NCBI RefSeq assembly: GCF_015752045.1
Contig: NZ_JADOUS010000002.1
Coordinates: 310,001-374,000 of the forward strand
Reading direction: 5' to 3'
Length of the DNA: 64,000 nt
Source of the DNA: Arthrobacter_D sp015752045
GTDB lineage: Bacteria > Actinomycetota > Actinomycetes > Actinomycetales > Micrococcaceae
Shown: positions 61,823 to 64,000 of the stretch, piece after piece
Layout of the letters: every line of letters begins with the position of its first letter
How positions within the stretch are numbered: position 1 is the first letter of the stretch
Translations under genes and position numbers: made by a program
Notes under the pieces: generated by a model
Told to the model about the DNA's origin: nothing
What the model saw: the letters and a program-made list of their open reading frames with translations, nothing else
Database searches by the model: none

Positions 61823-62610
61823 TGAGCACCGAAACAATGGAGAAGGAGCCGGCCTCCAAGGTCGAGCTTGCGCCCGGCGTCGGCGGCGGCGGAGAGATCC
61901 CCACGTTCGACATCACCCTGAAGGTCCGCCGCTACAATCCCGAGGTGTCCGACGAGGCGCACTGGGACGAATGGCAGCTGACCATGTACGGCACCGACCG
62001 TGTGCTGGACGCCCTGCACAAGGTCAAGTGGGAGCACGACGGCTCCGTGTCCTTCCGGCGGTCGTGCGCCCACGGCGTCTGCGGCTCGGATGCGATGCGC
62101 ATCAACGGCCGCAACCGGCTCGCCTGCAAGACGCTGCTGAAGGACCTCGACACGTCCAAGCCCATCCTCGTGGAACCCATCAAGGGACTCCCCGTGGAGA
62201 AGGACCTGATCGTGGATATGGAACCCTTCTTCCAGTCCTACCGCGAGATCATGCCGTTCCTGGTCAGCAAGGGCCACGAGCCCAGCAAGGAGCGACTGCA
62301 GTCCGCCGAGGAGCGCGACCGCTACGACGACACCACCAAGTGCATCCTGTGCGCCGCGTGCACGTCGTCCTGCCCCGTGTTCTGGACCGATGGCCAGTAC
62401 TTCGGACCGGCCGCGATCGTCAACGCCCACCGCTTCATCTTCGACTCGCGGGACGACGCCGGGGACATGCGCCTGGAGATCCTCAATGACAAGGAGGGAG
62501 TCTGGCGCTGCCGGACCACCTTCAACTGCACCGAGGCCTGCCCCCGCGGCATCCAGGTCACGAAGGCCATCTCCGAGGTCAAGCAGGCGATCCTGACCCG
62601 CAAGATCTGA
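61822..62610 (+). CDS. sdhB: Succinate dehydrogenase iron-sulfur subunit
   Basis: SdhB carries electrons from FAD to quinone through three clusters. The 262-residue protein has a 2Fe-2S ferredoxin domain with RRSCAHGVCGSDAM and a further RLAC cysteine, then a C-terminal domain with CILCAACTSSCPVF and CTEACPRGIQ for the 4Fe-4S and 3Fe-4S clusters. Translation is coupled to sdhA by a 1-base overlap. A hairpin terminator follows 39 bases after the stop. Confidence 0.97.
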
Positions 62611-62649
62611 TCCGGCACGCCGGGCACGATCCGGCGCTGCAGCACCTGG

Positions 62650-62683
62650 GAAAGGGCGGTCCGTCCCGACGGGCCGCCCTTTC
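62650..62683. terminator. Terminator after sdhB
   Basis: GAAAGGGCGG-t-CCGT pairs with ACGG-g-CCGCCCTTTC (14 pairs and one wobble) around a 4-base loop. It lies between convergent sdhB and yihY and probably serves both. Confidence 0.75.
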
Positions 62684-62741
62684 TGCGTCCGGGTGGGCAC
62701 GGCTGCCGGTCGGACGTCGCCGCACGCCGCCGCCCGTCGGG

Positions 62742-63830
62742 CTAGGTGCGGCTCCTCCGCCTGCTCCGCTGCCGCAGCGATCCGGCCTTGGCATGGTGCA
62801 GGCGCGCGGACTCGGCGGCCGCATCCGCCGTCCCCACGGCGCACCAGGCGGTCGCGAGCAGGTACACCTGGCTCAGCAGGTAGAACCAGACGAACAGGGC
62901 GACGACCACCGCGACCGACAGCAGGATCACGCTGTTGCCGAAGAGGCCGACGATCTGCGTCGAGAAGAACCGGAGCACCGAGGTCCCGATGCCTGCGATG
63001 AGCGCGCCCTGGAGGAGGATCGGCTTCGGCATCGTGATCGCGGAGGAGGATCGGAGCAGGACCACGACGACGAAGGTGTCCAGGAGGATCATGATCGCGA
63101 AGCCCGCGGCCTGGGTCAGCCCCTGGGTGGCCGCGCCCAGGTCGAGGAAGGAGAGCAGTGCCCCCAGGGTGTTGGTGGCGACCACGCCGAGCGCTGTCGT
63201 CACGAGCATCACGACCCCGAGCAGCGCGAGGGTGACGAGGTCCTTCGCCCAGAGGACGGGCGGCATCACGGCCACGGGACGCAGGCCGAACATCCCCCGC
63301 ATCGCCTGGCGCATCCCCCCGATCCACCCGAGGGAGGTCACCACCATCACGCCCGCGGAGATGACGATGGTCCAGCCGAGGTTACTCGTGGCCTCGAACA
63401 GCGCGTCGGGCGTCACGAGGCCGGCGGCCCCCTCCCCCTGGTCGATCAGGCCCGGGACGGCCTGGTCGAGCAGGTCCACGGCGATGTCCTGCAGGTTCTC
63501 GTTCCCGGCGATGATGATGCCCAGGGCGGCGAACACGACCACCAGCAGGGCCGCGATGGCGAAGAAGAGGCGGTAGGCAAGACCCGCGGCCATGAGGGGG
63601 CCACGCCGGCGGAGATACAGCTGGAACACCCGCACCGCGCGGAAAGTATTGATGCGTGACAGGGCGAGATCCACCCGCGCGACGAGGAGTTCGACGCCGC
63701 CACCGCCTGAGCGGGTCAGCCGCCCGAGCCGGATCCGGGCTTCTGCGACCCTGCGGTGCAGCCCGGGCAGATCGGCCGGCGACGGCGGATCAACCGGCTG
63801 CGGCTTCGGAGCCGTCAGTACCTTGACCAA
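62742..63830 (-). CDS. YihY/BrkB family inner membrane protein
   Basis: A 362-residue multi-pass protein of the YihY/virulence factor BrkB family. A soluble N terminus (~70 residues) is followed by about six helices, beginning in GPLMAAGLAYRLFFAIAALLVVVFAALGIII, the family's first conserved block. The GTSVLRFFSTQIVGLFGNSVILLSVAVVVALFVWFYLLSQVYLL stretch is the conserved end. The C terminus is Arg/Lys-rich. The function is unknown. Its start overlaps the 2'-5' RNA ligase gene by 41 bases on the same strand. Confidence 0.9.
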   Translation of the reverse strand: MVKVLTAPKPQPVDPPSPADLPGLHRRVAEARIRLGRLTRSGGGGVELLVARVDLALSRINTFRAVRVFQLYLRRRGPLMAAGLAYRLFFAIAALLVVVFAALGIIIAGNENLQDIAVDLLDQAVPGLIDQGEGAAGLVTPDALFEATSNLGWTIVISAGVMVVTSLGWIGGMRQAMRGMFGLRPVAVMPPVLWAKDLVTLALLGVVMLVTTALGVVATNTLGALLSFLDLGAATQGLTQAAGFAIMILLDTFVVVVLLRSSSAITMPKPILLQGALIAGIGTSVLRFFSTQIVGLFGNSVILLSVAVVVALFVWFYLLSQVYLLATAWCAVGTADAAAESARLHHAKAGSLRQRSRRRSRT

Positions 63831-64000
63831 AGTACAGCTCCTCCCTCAGTTTCCAGAGGCCCGACGGTACGTGCTCATAGAGTCCCATGGATCGCACCTC
63901 GAACGAGGCCTCGAAGGTGCGCAGCTCCTCGACGGCGGCGTCCATGCCGGCGTCGGAGACATCGTGCGCCACGGTGACGTGCGGATGGAACGGGAAGTCG
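63790..64000 (-). CDS. 2'-5' RNA ligase family protein (C-terminal part, cut by right edge)
   Basis: Only the last 70 residues are in the window. The segment begins DFPFHPHVTVAHD, which contains one HxT catalytic motif (HVT) of the LigT/2H phosphoesterase superfamily, and ends in the family-typical PSGLWKLREELYFG. The protein would act on 2',3'-cyclic phosphates or 2'-5' linkages in RNA. The start and first HxT motif lie beyond the edge. Its 3' end overlaps the yihY start by 41 bases. Confidence 0.8.
   Translation of the reverse strand, partial: DFPFHPHVTVAHDVSDAGMDAAVEELRTFEASFEVRSMGLYEHVPSGLWKLREELYFGQGTDGSEAAAG

Overview
The window is 64 kb of very GC-rich DNA (roughly 70% G+C) packed with long bacterial genes. 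It reads as a core chromosomal segment of a Micrococcaceae-type actinobacterium, Arthrobacter-like. The reasons are a WhiB regulator, mycothiol conjugate amidase (Mca), DUF4245, DUF4307, DUF501 and TIGR03089 proteins, class II fructose-1,6-bisphosphatase, and a PIN-PhoH protein. Several blocks keep an order I recall from mycobacteria: glycosyltransferase-whiB-TIGR03089-gtrA-purKE-LCP; glpX-DUF4245-fumarase; phoH-uppS-hlyIII-mca-DUF4307-greA; mazG-eno-ftsB-DUF501-ppx; add-deoA-cdd-sdhCDAB. I saw no phage, transposase, CRISPR array or rRNA.

Layout. 1-10 kb: a membrane glycosyltransferase (cut by the left edge), WhiB, TIGR03089, GtrA, then purK-purE-LCP-manA-femX, which joins purine synthesis to cell-wall assembly. 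10-17 kb: glpX, DUF4245, beta-carbonic anhydrase, fumarase, a TetR/MFS efflux pair, and a NUDIX gene that appears frameshifted. 17-25 kb: A24 peptidase, an unknown protein, PIN-PhoH, a Z-prenyl synthase, haemolysin III, mca, DUF4307, greA. 24-32 kb: rhomboid-ilvA-AI-2E on the minus strand, galM, and a Leloir operon (DeoR regulator-galT-galK). 32-39.3 kb: Bax-inhibitor protein, livHMGF and a facing lipoprotein binding protein, separated by an odd repeat-rich gap. 39.5-49 kb: an unusual tRNA gene, type II NADH dehydrogenase, a membrane-anchored subtilase, a DUF501-Ppx/GppA reading frame, ftsB, eno, mazG. 47.5-58.9 kb: a nucleoside uptake and salvage block (bmpA-type ABC transporter, cdd, deoA, add), an M20 amidohydrolase and mannose-1-phosphate guanylyltransferase. 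59-64 kb: sdhCDAB, YihY, and a 2'-5' RNA ligase cut by the right edge.

How the genes work together. The salvage block imports nucleosides (BMP lipoprotein, ATPase, two permeases) and deaminates or phosphorolyses them (Cdd, Add, DeoA). The gal operon takes galactose through mutarotation, phosphorylation and uridylyl transfer. Fumarase and succinate dehydrogenase are consecutive TCA-cycle enzymes, and the succinate dehydrogenase and NDH-2 feed the quinone pool. ManC, ManA, LCP, FemX, GtrA, the Z-prenyl synthase and the glycosyltransferase serve envelope glycan synthesis.

The window is mostly housekeeping and I found no clearly new multi-gene system. The items most worth a second look are: the DUF501-Ppx reading frame with no stop between domains; a tRNA gene with a UAA anticodon but a short variable arm; a LivH permease carrying a signal peptide and an extracytoplasmic beta-rich domain; an array of CCTCCTG (anti-Shine-Dalgarno-like) repeats; CRP/GlxR-like sites before sdhC, livH and the binding-protein gene; and a set of genes whose starts look leaderless.
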